From assembly GCA_002730875.1 (NCBI GenBank), contig PCBI01000015.1, forward strand, positions 186,001-250,000: 64,000 nt of DNA. Direction: 5' to 3'. A model generated the notes under the pieces. It ran no database searches, had not been told where the DNA came from, and was given only the letters and a program-made list of their open reading frames with translations. Positions 27,554 through 35,476 of the stretch are shown here, piece after piece (positions within the stretch are counted from its first letter, which is position 1; every line of letters starts with the position of its first letter). The translations under genes and the position numbers were made by a program. Origin of the DNA: Spirochaetaceae bacterium. GTDB lineage: Bacteria; Spirochaetota; Leptospiria; Leptospirales; Leptonemataceae.

Positions 27554-28078
27554 ATGCGACGTTCAATTCAGTATCTGGTTCCATTGCTCCTTTTATTCGC
27601 TTTCTCTCCTGTGATGGGGCAGCCTCCGTCCTTTTTGGGCGTAACCCTGGGCGAGCCCCGAGAAACAGTGCAGGCCACCATGGAAGAATCCTTTCCTGAA
27701 GCCGAGGATCCGGCAGTGCTGGAGGATAAGAAAACAACCATGGTGATCTACAAAGATCTAAGCGACGATTACCGCAAGCTTACGCTCCATTTTCATCCAA
27801 ACGGAAGACTCACGGGACTAAATCTTCAAACAGCGCTGGAGAAGGAAGAGCTGCTGTTGGAACTCTTGCCGGAGTATGGAAGCCCTACCAGGCCCACAAA
27901 AAGGGGCTATATCTGGAAGCTGGAGAATAAATACCAGATCAGCATAACGGTATTCGTAAAAGGAGAAAGCGACCTTAAACTGAGCGACAGGGCCGCGTAC
28001 GATAAATGGGGCCGGCCATGGCTCAACGAAAAGGACGATAGGACGGATGAGCAGAGCGACTCGGACTCCGGGTCGTAA
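27554..28078 (+). CDS. Secreted hypothetical protein
   Basis: 174 residues. The N-terminus MRRSIQYLVPLLLLFAFSPVMG-QPP is a signal peptide with probable cleavage after Gly22 or nearby. The mature part begins FLGVTLGEPRETVQATMEESFPEAE, similar in style to small periplasmic proteins that start with a repeat of the GVxLG type, and ends in an acidic tail (DDRTDEQSDSDSGS). I do not recognise a family. It follows the FAD oxidoreductase by 105 bases. Confidence 0.65.
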   Translation: MRRSIQYLVPLLLLFAFSPVMGQPPSFLGVTLGEPRETVQATMEESFPEAEDPAVLEDKKTTMVIYKDLSDDYRKLTLHFHPNGRLTGLNLQTALEKEELLLELLPEYGSPTRPTKRGYIWKLENKYQISITVFVKGESDLKLSDRAAYDKWGRPWLNEKDDRTDEQSDSDSGS

Positions 28079-28237
28079 TGGACTGGTAGGGCATTGGCGT
28101 TAGCCACGACGAGCTATTAATGAAACCGTCGATGGTTACGCGTCCAGGTGTCCGGTATCACTTTGATTCGTTCAACCGCACGATTTAAGTATGAGACATA
28201 AAACCTGATTATGGTCGTATAATAAGTAATACGTATC

Positions 28238-28251
28238 GTTTCACGTGAAAC
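28238..28251. promoter_or_regulatory. parS-like ParB binding site
   Basis: GTTTCACGTGAAAC is a perfect 14-bp palindrome and equals the core of the widespread bacterial parS sequence (TGTTTCACGTGAAACA); only the two outermost bases differ (C on each side here). ParB loads on such sites and brings the origin region to the segregation machinery. parS sites are usually near the replication origin, so this may say where in the chromosome the window lies. No parA, parB or dnaA is in the window. Confidence 0.75.
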
Positions 28252-28309
28252 CATGGGCGATGAGAGTTCCTGCTGATTGTCAGTGTGCCATTTTTATGGG
28301 TATTGGAGC

Positions 28310-28331
28310 GTTACCAACGACGTTGGCTAAC
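28310..28331. repeat. Inverted repeat near the parS-like site
   Basis: GTTA-CCAACG-A-CGTTGG-C-TAAC: perfect inner arms of six bases around a single A, extended by four more base pairs past one bulged C. It has no T-run on either strand, so an operator or protein site is as likely as a terminator for the convergent genes. Confidence 0.4.
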
Positions 28332-28367
28332 CTGAAGTCTCGGCAGGGGTCTGGTTTCTGGCCCGGC

Positions 28368-29240
28368 CTACACCTGGCTGGATTGCAGATGACGACGTAC
28401 TCGGTCCAGTAGCGCATTTCGATATATGTAGCGGGTATTGGATCGATAGATCCAGGCAAGTCGGTCCAGGGAGTCCGGCAAATCTGCTTTTTCATGAATA
28501 GGCAGTTGGCTTGAATAGGCCAGGTATCGACGTAGCATGCTGGAGGACTGTACCTGGCAGGCCCTTTTCTCGCATCGGCAGGGATTGTCCGTATTCTTCA
28601 AGCCGCAATTAGAATTGAGAAACCGGTCCATTGTTTTTCGGGCCCGGGAGAGTCGCTGGCGATAGGCCTCGGGGCTAATGTTGAGGACAAAGGCCGCATC
28701 CCGGCTATCCATTCCAAATCCTTCTCCCAGAATGAAAGCGGCTCTCCCGTTGCGATCAAGACATTGTAGCATGGCATGAGAGCATGCGGTTTTGACCTCA
28801 TGCACCAACCTGGTTTCATCTGATAGCGCCATGACCTCGGCCGAGTTCTGGTTTAGGTTCGAGGCCAGGGAAGCGGCGCGGGCGATTTCCTGCTGCGCCA
28901 TGGAAAACTCCATGCCCAGGCGCTCCAGGCGACTTCTTTTCGCATCGATTAGGTAGTTCATGGCGATTCGATAGGTCCATGTGGAGAAGGCGCTGCGAAA
29001 CTCGAAGCGATTAAGGTTGAGCATGATCTTCACCAGGATTTCCTGGCAGGCATCTTCAGCATCCGCGGGATGCCAGAGAAATCGAATGCTGAGATTAAAG
29101 ATCTGATCCTTGACAGAGGCAAGAATGCTTTCCAGGGCCTTCAGGTCTCCGTCAAGAGCACGGGGGATGAGCTCTTCCGGCGTCGAATTCTGTAACCGCA
29201 TGCTAAGCAATGTGCCTGACTCTCTGGAAGTTTCGCTCAT
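28368..29240 (-). CDS. ECF-type RNA polymerase sigma factor with Cys-rich C-terminal extension
   Basis: 290 residues. Region 2 is seen as LSIRFLWHPADAEDACQEILVKIMLNLNRFEFRSAFSTWTYRIAMNYLIDAKR, and region 4 as AAFILGEGFGMDSRDAAFVLNISPEAYRQRLSRARKTM. After region 4 comes an extension of about 90 residues with Cys in NCGLKNTDNPCRCEKRACQV, a motif also found in other extended ECF factors and perhaps metal-binding. No anti-sigma gene is adjacent. A DUF1304 membrane protein gene lies 12 bases upstream and is co-directional, so the two are probably co-transcribed. It should direct RNA polymerase to a small regulon; the signal is unknown. Confidence 0.87.
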   Translation of the reverse strand: MSETSRESGTLLSMRLQNSTPEELIPRALDGDLKALESILASVKDQIFNLSIRFLWHPADAEDACQEILVKIMLNLNRFEFRSAFSTWTYRIAMNYLIDAKRSRLERLGMEFSMAQQEIARAASLASNLNQNSAEVMALSDETRLVHEVKTACSHAMLQCLDRNGRAAFILGEGFGMDSRDAAFVLNISPEAYRQRLSRARKTMDRFLNSNCGLKNTDNPCRCEKRACQVQSSSMLRRYLAYSSQLPIHEKADLPDSLDRLAWIYRSNTRYIYRNALLDRVRRHLQSSQV

Positions 29241-29252
29241 CCTGTCTGTGAT

Positions 29253-29633
29253 CTAGTCGTTCTTGCGGGCTAGATAAACAAGAACCAGTGCAATCAAGGC
29301 CGGTCCTCCCTGAGTGAATAGAATCGTAATCTTTGCCGTAAAACCGCCCACTATGCCGGCCACGATTACACAGACCAGGAAGAACACAGCGGTCTTGAAA
29401 GCATGGTCTTTATCCTGTAACAGGAAACCGGACCAGATCAGTCCGGCGGCCAGAAAACCATTGTAGAGTCCCTGATTGAATGCCAGAGTGGCCGACGATG
29501 CGGCTACCTCGGCGGTCATGTTGAAAATCTTCAGTCCAAAGCGCGGATGCTCCCACAGAAACATTTCGAGCACCAGAAATAGAATATGCTCCAGAGCTAC
29601 CAGAGCAATAAATACCTTCGCAGCTAATTTCAC
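29253..29633 (-). CDS. DUF1304 family small membrane protein
   Basis: 126 residues, four probable membrane helices. The motifs ALEHILFLVLEMFLW and NQGLYNGFLAAGLIW are those of DUF1304. GTG start at 29633 with GGGAG six bases upstream. It precedes the ECF sigma factor gene by 12 bases on the same strand. The family has no established role; a link to the sigma factor as a sensor is a guess from position only. Confidence 0.82.
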   Translation of the reverse strand: MKLAAKVFIALVALEHILFLVLEMFLWEHPRFGLKIFNMTAEVAASSATLAFNQGLYNGFLAAGLIWSGFLLQDKDHAFKTAVFFLVCVIVAGIVGGFTAKITILFTQGGPALIALVLVYLARKND

Positions 29634-29725
29634 TTAAATCTCCCGAGGCTTGTATTCGATTGTGGCCATGCCTCTCTGGCCCGCGGTTACTCCGCTATCG
29701 TTAGCTCTTTAGACTGATAGGCAAG

Positions 29726-29902
29726 ATGGATTGTGACACTTGCGGAAAAAAAACTTCGGAGCGTACAGTTAGGTCTGTTCGCATCTGGAATGGCGCAAAT
29801 TCGGGTTGTAGGACCGGCTACCTGTCTGGCCACGCTCGTTTCCACCGCTGCCATTACTGCCAGGATTTGCGAACCATGCTAGGATCCCGGCCCACCGCCT
29901 GA
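29726..29902 (+). CDS. Very small Cys-rich, probably zinc-binding protein
   Basis: 58 residues. It begins MDCDTCGKK and later reads GHARFHRCHYCQDL, so there are two CxxC pairs (Cys3/Cys6 and Cys42/Cys45) with nearby His, the pattern of a small zinc ribbon. ATG 29726 has AGG five bases upstream. It stands alone in the 296-base gap between the DUF1304 gene and the big lipoprotein gene and points the opposite way. The even spacing of Cys pairs and the fact that it fills a gap that otherwise holds nothing support it, but with 58 residues chance cannot be excluded. No family recognised. Confidence 0.55.
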   Translation: MDCDTCGKKTSERTVRSVRIWNGANSGCRTGYLSGHARFHRCHYCQDLRTMLGSRPTA

Positions 29903-29929
29903 AAGCCTGAGAAAGCGGCATCATGGACT

Positions 29930-32413
29930 TCAGGGAGTGGTGGCTACGTCAATGAAGGTATCCGTGAGCGGAGCTCCTGGACTGGCATCGAGCCAGCTTC
30001 CAGGGCTGGCATTCGGGCTCCACCAGGCCTGCCCGAAGAAGCCCACTGCTATGTAGTTTCCGTTGGTGTAAGCCAGAACACGAAGAACGTTTCCTCCCGG
30101 ACCCACGCTATTCCAGGTGAGGCCGTCGTCCGTGGAGGCCCAGATGGTTCCGCCCCCGCCTGCAATGATGAAAATCCCCGGATGTAGAAAGCTTACCCTC
30201 CATAGCTGAGTCGCAGTAGGGCTCACATTGGTCCAGGTGATTCCATCGTCCGTGGATCTCCATATCCGACCACTATTGCCCACTGCAATGAAGACTCCAT
30301 TGCCAAAAGCGATTCCATTGATGTCCTGACCTGCCGGTTCCGGCTCTGAAGTAGTCCAGGTCAGGCCTCCATCGTCTGAATACCTGGCATGTCCCGTCCG
30401 ACCAACGACGATGAACCTGCCATTGCCGAAGGCCGCATCGTTCAGAATAGTCGTGGGAAGCGCAGTGGTTTCGGTCCAGGATCCGGTGGTTCCATCCGGG
30501 GAAACGAAGGTCCTCCCGCCATTGCCCACAACCAGAAATCGTCCTGCGCCGTATTCAATACCGCGCAGAAATTGTAGAGGCAGCCCGGTCACCGGTCCTC
30601 CATTGTTCCAGGAGCCCGGAGTTCCGTCATAGGACCACCATGCTGTGCTGTCCGCGCCAATGGCCACAAACCGGCCATTACCGTAGGCGATTCCATTTAG
30701 AGTCAATCCTCCAGGACTGGAGTCGATCCAGTTTCCGGGCTGACCGTCCGGGGACCACATGGCCGTTCCGTTGGCTCCGACTACCACGAATCTGCTGGGA
30801 GCGGGATCGTTGTCTACGATTGATACTGAAATATCTGCTGGAGCTGTTGCATAGTTCGGATCTGCGCCAGCGATGTTATGGGTCAGGTTGGCGCTGTGGG
30901 CTCCTTCATGGGTTGCATCATCGGCGGCGATGACCGTTACGGTCTGGGCCACGTTCCAGTTCCCGGTGTTAAAGGTGAAATCGCAGCTTGCAGATGCTCC
31001 GCCACAACTACCGCCATTCACCTGCAGGTTACCGTTTCCGTTTACGGTAATCGTAACCGGAGACACCGGTTCGCTATCCAGAACTATCGTGTATGTGTCG
31101 TTGGCGCCGCCTTCCGTGGCCTGAGAGGAACCGCCACTTTCGGTCACCGTAATTCCGGCCGTATCGTTGTCGCTAATCGTTACGGTGACATTACCCGGGG
31201 CTGTGGTGTAATTGGCATCTCCGCTGGACACACCGTGGCTCACCGTTCCGTTGTGGGCGCCTTCCGCTACAGCATCGTCCACAGCTGAAATAGTAACTGT
31301 CTGTGCCACATTCCAGGTCACAGCACTGAATACAAAATCGCAGGAAGCGGAAGGCACGCCGCAGCTGCCACCATTTATAAGCGTCTGTGCATCCCCGTTT
31401 ACCGTTATCGTCACGTTGGCGGTGGGTTCGCTGTTTAGGACAAGGGTGTAGGTGTCTGTAGCGCCAGCCTCGGTAGTGTCTGTAGAACCACCGCTCTCGA
31501 CCAGGCTTATGCCGGCTGTATCATTGTCTGTGATCGTAACGTTGATGTCAGCTATAGTCAGCGCAGAGTAGCTGGCATCCGCTGAAGCAACGGAATGCGT
31601 TAGAGTTCCTGAATGAGGGCCTTCCGCTATGGCATCATCCTGAGCATCCACCGTCACCGTTTGGGGCGTGGACCAACACTGCGGGCCGGGGCAGGTGGAA
31701 TCAAAAACAAGAGCGTCCGAAGCCCCGCCATTTACCAGAGTTTGAGCATCCGCATTCACGGTTACCGTTACCGGCGAAGCCGGGGCCGCGGTTAGAGCGA
31801 TGGTGTATGAGTCGGTGGCCCCTTCTGTAGCCGTGGTACTTCCGCCGCTCTGGATGATGGCAAATCCCGGGGAATCATTGTCCGTGATTGAAACTACGAT
31901 ATTGGAAATGGAGATGCCCGAATAGTTCGTATCTGCAGATGTGGCGCTGTGTGAAATTGCTTGTGAATGTGGATTGGCTTCCGTATTGGCATCGTCCACG
32001 GCGCCCACAGTGATAGTTTGCGGAGAACTCCAGCAGGTGGCCCCGGGACAACTTGTATCCAGAACTATGCTTACCGGCGAAACACTGGAACCATTCACTG
32101 TAATCTGGGTGCCATCAAATGTGAAGCTCAAGTTTACGGCGGCCGTGGGTTCCGTATTCAGCTGGACTGTGTAACTATCAGTTAGCCCTGCTTCAGAGGT
32201 GTCAACGCTGCCCCCGGTAGGGGTTAGTATAATTCCAGGTACGCCCGCGGGAATTTGGTCGGGGTCATTAGAAAGGAGGGTTGATTCAAGCAGTCTCTGA
32301 ATGGAAGGATCATCCGGGAATCCCTTGATATTACAGCCGGGAAGTAGCGCCAAAACCCCCAGTGCGACCGCACCGATTCTAGAAAGGCCCGAGATTGTGA
32401 ACCTCGCTTTCAT
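29930..32413 (-). CDS. Lipoprotein with four Calx-beta-like repeats and a C-terminal beta-propeller
   Basis: 827 residues. The signal peptide ends in LALLPGC with Cys27 as the lipidation site. Residues 60-537 are four tandem repeats of about 118-120 residues, each starting with a GGS-x-TEAG block, containing a Cys pair (122/127, 241/246, 351/358, 470/477) and ending in ITDND-like sequence; this is a Calx-beta-like fold. From about 540 to the end there are roughly seven repeats of the form GNGRFVAVGxxGxxxWSxDGxxGxW, typical of a beta-propeller. It is probably exposed on the cell surface or in the periplasm. Repeats of this kind often bind calcium or other proteins. The repeats should also give DNA similarity within the gene. 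Confidence 0.85.
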   Translation of the reverse strand: MKARFTISGLSRIGAVALGVLALLPGCNIKGFPDDPSIQRLLESTLLSNDPDQIPAGVPGIILTPTGGSVDTSEAGLTDSYTVQLNTEPTAAVNLSFTFDGTQITVNGSSVSPVSIVLDTSCPGATCWSSPQTITVGAVDDANTEANPHSQAISHSATSADTNYSGISISNIVVSITDNDSPGFAIIQSGGSTTATEGATDSYTIALTAAPASPVTVTVNADAQTLVNGGASDALVFDSTCPGPQCWSTPQTVTVDAQDDAIAEGPHSGTLTHSVASADASYSALTIADINVTITDNDTAGISLVESGGSTDTTEAGATDTYTLVLNSEPTANVTITVNGDAQTLINGGSCGVPSASCDFVFSAVTWNVAQTVTISAVDDAVAEGAHNGTVSHGVSSGDANYTTAPGNVTVTISDNDTAGITVTESGGSSQATEGGANDTYTIVLDSEPVSPVTITVNGNGNLQVNGGSCGGASASCDFTFNTGNWNVAQTVTVIAADDATHEGAHSANLTHNIAGADPNYATAPADISVSIVDNDPAPSRFVVVGANGTAMWSPDGQPGNWIDSSPGGLTLNGIAYGNGRFVAIGADSTAWWSYDGTPGSWNNGGPVTGLPLQFLRGIEYGAGRFLVVGNGGRTFVSPDGTTGSWTETTALPTTILNDAAFGNGRFIVVGRTGHARYSDDGGLTWTTSEPEPAGQDINGIAFGNGVFIAVGNSGRIWRSTDDGITWTNVSPTATQLWRVSFLHPGIFIIAGGGGTIWASTDDGLTWNSVGPGGNVLRVLAYTNGNYIAVGFFGQAWWSPNASPGSWLDASPGAPLTDTFIDVATTP
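30803..32236 (-). repeat. Four tandem Calx-beta-like coding repeats
   Basis: This span encodes the four repeats of the lipoprotein. Copies 3 and 4 are the most alike (both carry NGGSCG...SASCDF and WNVAQTVT), and copies 1 and 2 share SCPG..CWS.PQT or nearly so. Two pairs suggest growth by duplication. The span could recombine and change repeat number. Confidence 0.7.
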
Positions 32414-32642
32414 GAGCCTAGCGTTTCTTTTTGTTGCAAAATTGTAAAGTATTTACCGCAAACTTTGTCATAGCTTTTGCAGGCTTTACTGGTGTACATA
32501 GATTATGGCGAATGCAGGGTGAAAGATCTATCGAGGCCAGTATTTCAGGAACCCATTGCGGTAAGACTACTGTTTCTGTCGGGTGCCAGGTCCCTGGAGC
32601 AGAGGACAGGCCTAACCTATTCTTAACCTTTCTTCACATGCG

Positions 32643-33407
32643 TCAGTGAAGCTCAATGCCAATAACAGTGCGAAAATGTTCTGTATAAAAGGATTGCGGC
32701 AAGTCGCAGCGATCTGAGTCCTGAACCAATTTCCAATAAGTATCGTAGGCTCCATCCCGGTAGGATGCGACTACTGTGACTTTCTGACCTTCTTTCAGGG
32801 AGCGGAAATCCGGAAGAGAGGGATGCGCTCTTGCAGGCCAGTTAAGGTAAGCGCTATTCATCTCCCCGTGCGCCCTGAATTGAATGACCATTGATGGTTG
32901 CTTCGGATCTAGCTTTTCGATCGTGCCTGTATAGCGGTGAATCTCTTCAAACCGGTACTCTTTGTCTGTTGGTCGGGTCATGATTGCATCGGCCAATACA
33001 GCCCATTTAGGCACGCAGACGGTAGTAGTCGTGAAACTTCCGGGCCTGGCCAGAACCTGGATTATTTCTCTGGCGCCTCCGGTAACAGGATTCGAAGGGA
33101 GACTGGTTTCCTGGTCCAGGAAAATCAGGTAGGGACCCAGTTCAAAGGAGAGCATCTTTCCGGTTTCAGCAGACGATTCAACGTTCGATGCATGGCCCTG
33201 AAGAACAATCTCCAGACCCGGGATCTCACGGTGCTCATGCTGAAATTCCGGAATGCTACCCAGGAACTCTGCGGGCGGCTGGTTTTGCCCACAGGCGCCG
33301 GCCATCAATAGCGCGAATCCAGCGGGCCAACCGCGGCAAAACTGCGCGGCTATGAATCGAGCACTACCTTTAGAGGACAGGACTTTGGATGACAAGAATG
33401 GAAGCAT
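32643..33407 (-). CDS. Hypothetical lipoprotein
   Basis: 254 residues as translated from 33407. A hydrophobic stretch ends in ALLMAGAC, a good lipobox with Cys39; the start may be later than 33407 because the leader is long. The mature part includes FELGPYLIFLDQETSLPSNPVTGGAREIIQVLARPGSF and QFRAHGEMNSAYLNWPARAHPSLPDFRSLKEGQKVTVVASYRDG, which suggest one or two beta-barrel-like OB domains. No family recognised. It is co-directional with, and 229 bases upstream of, the Calx-beta lipoprotein. Confidence 0.65.
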   Translation of the reverse strand: MLPFLSSKVLSSKGSARFIAAQFCRGWPAGFALLMAGACGQNQPPAEFLGSIPEFQHEHREIPGLEIVLQGHASNVESSAETGKMLSFELGPYLIFLDQETSLPSNPVTGGAREIIQVLARPGSFTTTTVCVPKWAVLADAIMTRPTDKEYRFEEIHRYTGTIEKLDPKQPSMVIQFRAHGEMNSAYLNWPARAHPSLPDFRSLKEGQKVTVVASYRDGAYDTYWKLVQDSDRCDLPQSFYTEHFRTVIGIELH

Positions 33408-33700
33408 GGCGCATAGAAAGGTTCACACCGGGCCAGGTCAAGCCGAGAGCCAAATGGGTGCTGGTTGAGCTGCAACTACCGGAGTCACTCGGAGTCACTT
33501 CCGGGTCTCTTTCAGAACGAATTCCAGGTGGGTGCGTGCTGGGGATGGCTGGCTGGTACACAGCTATGACTTCCGATAATGTGGATTATGTCTCATTTAG
33601 GCAGCTGTTTTTTTTCTCCGGGGAAGACTTAAGGCGGTTTTCGGAGTGCCGAGCCGAAGCCGTCTACTGATGGAAAGTTGCTAGCATTGCGTTCATCGGT

Positions 33701-34072
33701 TTATCTGTTTCCGGAACCGGTCAATTGCTCAATGGCCTGTTCTTCGCCGGCAGAAATCGTGAAGAAGTTCTCCAATCGGAGTAGCCGAATCGTCATCTGC
33801 ACAGACTCGGAAGGATCCACGATAGCCAGGCCACCCTGGCGACGCACCAGGTCCTGCTGAAAACCAATAAAGGCGCCCATGATGCTGGAGCTAAAATGAT
33901 CTACTTCACTCAGATTAATGACTACTCGGGGCTGTGCCAACTGCAGCAAATCCTCCAGCAGATTGCGCAATTCGTAGTGTCGCTCCAGTTCCCAGTGTCC
34001 CCGAAAGCGCAGCAGAACGCATCCATTGCGCTCCAATCGCTCTACTTCCGCCCACATAGTTCCAGAACTCAT
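33701..34072 (-). CDS. STAS-domain anti-sigma factor antagonist-like protein
   Basis: About 123 residues if started at ATG 34072; the frame stays open to 34207, but the extra residues look non-coding. The sequence GCVLLRFRGHWELERHYELRNLLEDLLQLAQPRVVINLSEVDHFSSSIMGAFIGFQQDLVRRQGGLAIVDPSESVQMTIRLLRLENFF is a STAS domain. The SSSIMG stretch holds the serine position that is phosphorylated in SpoIIAA-like proteins. Such proteins bind a serine kinase anti-sigma factor and release a sigma factor; none is next to it. It lies downstream of yceI on the same strand. Confidence 0.8.
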   Translation of the reverse strand: MSSGTMWAEVERLERNGCVLLRFRGHWELERHYELRNLLEDLLQLAQPRVVINLSEVDHFSSSIMGAFIGFQQDLVRRQGGLAIVDPSESVQMTIRLLRLENFFTISAGEEQAIEQLTGSGNR

Positions 34073-34249
34073 TTGCACTGCACCAGGAAAAGCGGATTTT
34101 TTTGCCCCACACGGGTATATGGCATCAAAGAAACAATTCGGCCCGTGAGGTTCACGGCAATCTAATCCGGGCAACGCCCTTGGACGCATGATGCCGAACG
34201 ATTGCAATACTTCGTAGCGGCCCCATGCATCCTTTTCGAAAGCGTCGTC

Positions 34250-34873
34250 CTACTTGATTACGATAACCGGAGCGAGATTCACTTCGTCGCGGATAGCATC
34301 GTCCTGTTTTCCCTTGTAAACGATACCCCAGAGCTGACGATCGATATTAAAGTCTGCGGTGACCCGGGATGGATTGCCGTCGGCATCCTTCTCCGTGTTC
34401 GCCGTGAAGCTGACAGACTTCGTGATGTCACGCATTGTCAGATTGCCGGTTACTTTGATTTCGTCGCCCTGCCCCGGCTCTATACCGGTGATTACGAATC
34501 GACTTTCCGGAAACCGGGCAATTTCAAAGAAGTCTGTATCGCGAAGATGCTTTTCTAGCTTTTGCTTCATTTCGCCGGTAAGATCCAGGACCGTGATTGT
34601 ATCCATGTCCATTACGAATTCGCCGCCGGTAATAGCGCCATCATTGACCAGAATGTGGCCGCTCTTGAGTTGAATAGTTCCATTATGCTGACCGGTAATC
34701 TTGGTGCCGATCCAGTTAATCTTGCTGGCCGAAAGGTCTATGTCCTTTTTTGTTCCTTCTGCCGCCATTTCCTGGGAGGCGTCCCCGGTTTGCGCTTTTT
34801 CCGCATCCGGGGCTTCGGCACAGTAGCCCAGGAGTGTAGCTGAGAATACAAGAGTGAGTGTTGTTCGATACAC
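34250..34873 (-). CDS. YceI-family lipoprotein
   Basis: 207 residues. The signal sequence ends in LLGYC, a relaxed spirochaete-style lipobox (Cys18). The mature part has the YceI lipocalin-like signature: SKINWIGTKITGQHNGTIQLKSGHI, GGEFVMDMDTITVLDL, LEKHLRDTDFFEIARFPESRFVITGI and VTGNLTMRDITKSVSF. YceI proteins bind isoprenoid or other lipid chains in the periplasm. A 21-bp palindrome begins 25 bases upstream of the start. Confidence 0.9.
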   Translation of the reverse strand: MYRTTLTLVFSATLLGYCAEAPDAEKAQTGDASQEMAAEGTKKDIDLSASKINWIGTKITGQHNGTIQLKSGHILVNDGAITGGEFVMDMDTITVLDLTGEMKQKLEKHLRDTDFFEIARFPESRFVITGIEPGQGDEIKVTGNLTMRDITKSVSFTANTEKDADGNPSRVTADFNIDRQLWGIVYKGKQDDAIRDEVNLAPVIVIK

Positions 34874-34897
34874 GAAATATCTCCGTTGTAGAAATTT

Positions 34898-34918
34898 ATT
34901 CGCATAAGTAATGCGAAT
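34898..34918. promoter_or_regulatory. 21-bp perfect palindrome upstream of yceI
   Basis: ATTCGCAT (34898-34905) and ATGCGAAT (34911-34918) are perfect eight-base arms around AAGTA. The palindrome lies 25 bases upstream of the minus-strand yceI start, the normal place for an operator. The regulator is not identifiable. Confidence 0.5.
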
Positions 34919-35045
34919 TGTAGACTCCCGGCCACAAAAAATCCGCGAATCAATCTGCCCGGTAAACCGGATTGGCCAATCTACTCATCGGTTGCAGATT
35001 GCCGACAACCGCTGACCCATGACTATGATGACTGACCACTCATGA

Positions 35046-35474
35046 CTATGACCTGTACTGATCCATGAGAAAGCTTCGGAGTGAGTGCTCGCTTAGCGGC
35101 TTTACAATATAAGAGAGTACATCGGTATATTTGCGGGCGCGGACCTTATCATCAGGATGCGGGCTGGCCGAGAGTATGGCCAATTTCATTCGCATGCGAA
35201 ACCCCTGCGGGTACTGCGAGTAGCGGTCCAAAAAGTCCCAGCCGGAAAGACCAGGCATGTTCAAGTCCAGCAAAACTGCATCAGGGATGTTCTGCGATGT
35301 TTTGCCTGCGGCAAACTCCGCATACTCGGTAGCAACAAAATCCAGCGCCTGGTCTATTCGCTCCAGGACGGTAACCCGAGCATCCGGAACGGTTCTTTGA
35401 ATGATCCGAGTTTCCAGAAGAATTGTAGGCGAATCATCCTCGATTAGCAAGAAGTGCTCTGGCCTGGTATCCAT
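35046..35474 (-). CDS. Single-domain response regulator
   Basis: 142 residues with only a receiver domain: FLLIEDDSPTILLETRI (acidic pocket), VLLDLNMPGLSGWDFL with phospho-acceptor Asp70, LAILSASPHPDD and SYIVKPLSEHSL with the conserved Lys. The insert between the first acidic pair and Asp70 is slightly long, as in Rcp1-like regulators that pair with phytochrome-type or PAS kinases. The ATG starts two bases after the upstream histidine kinase stop, so the two are translated together and probably form one pathway. Confidence 0.92.
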   Translation of the reverse strand: MDTRPEHFLLIEDDSPTILLETRIIQRTVPDARVTVLERIDQALDFVATEYAEFAAGKTSQNIPDAVLLDLNMPGLSGWDFLDRYSQYPQGFRMRMKLAILSASPHPDDKVRARKYTDVLSYIVKPLSEHSLRSFLMDQYRS

Positions 35475-35476
35475 TG

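Larger units (their letters stand above)
28079..28367. other. AT-richer convergent gap with parS-like site
   Basis: The 289 bases between two convergent genes are visibly richer in A and T than the surroundings and have no gene that I can support. They hold the 14-bp parS-like palindrome at 28238 and a second inverted repeat at 28310-28331. Confidence 0.6.

Noticed and set aside
33389-33670. 93-codon plus-strand frame between the lipoprotein and STAS genes
   Set aside because: Overlaps the lipoprotein start, has no ribosome site and no family pattern.
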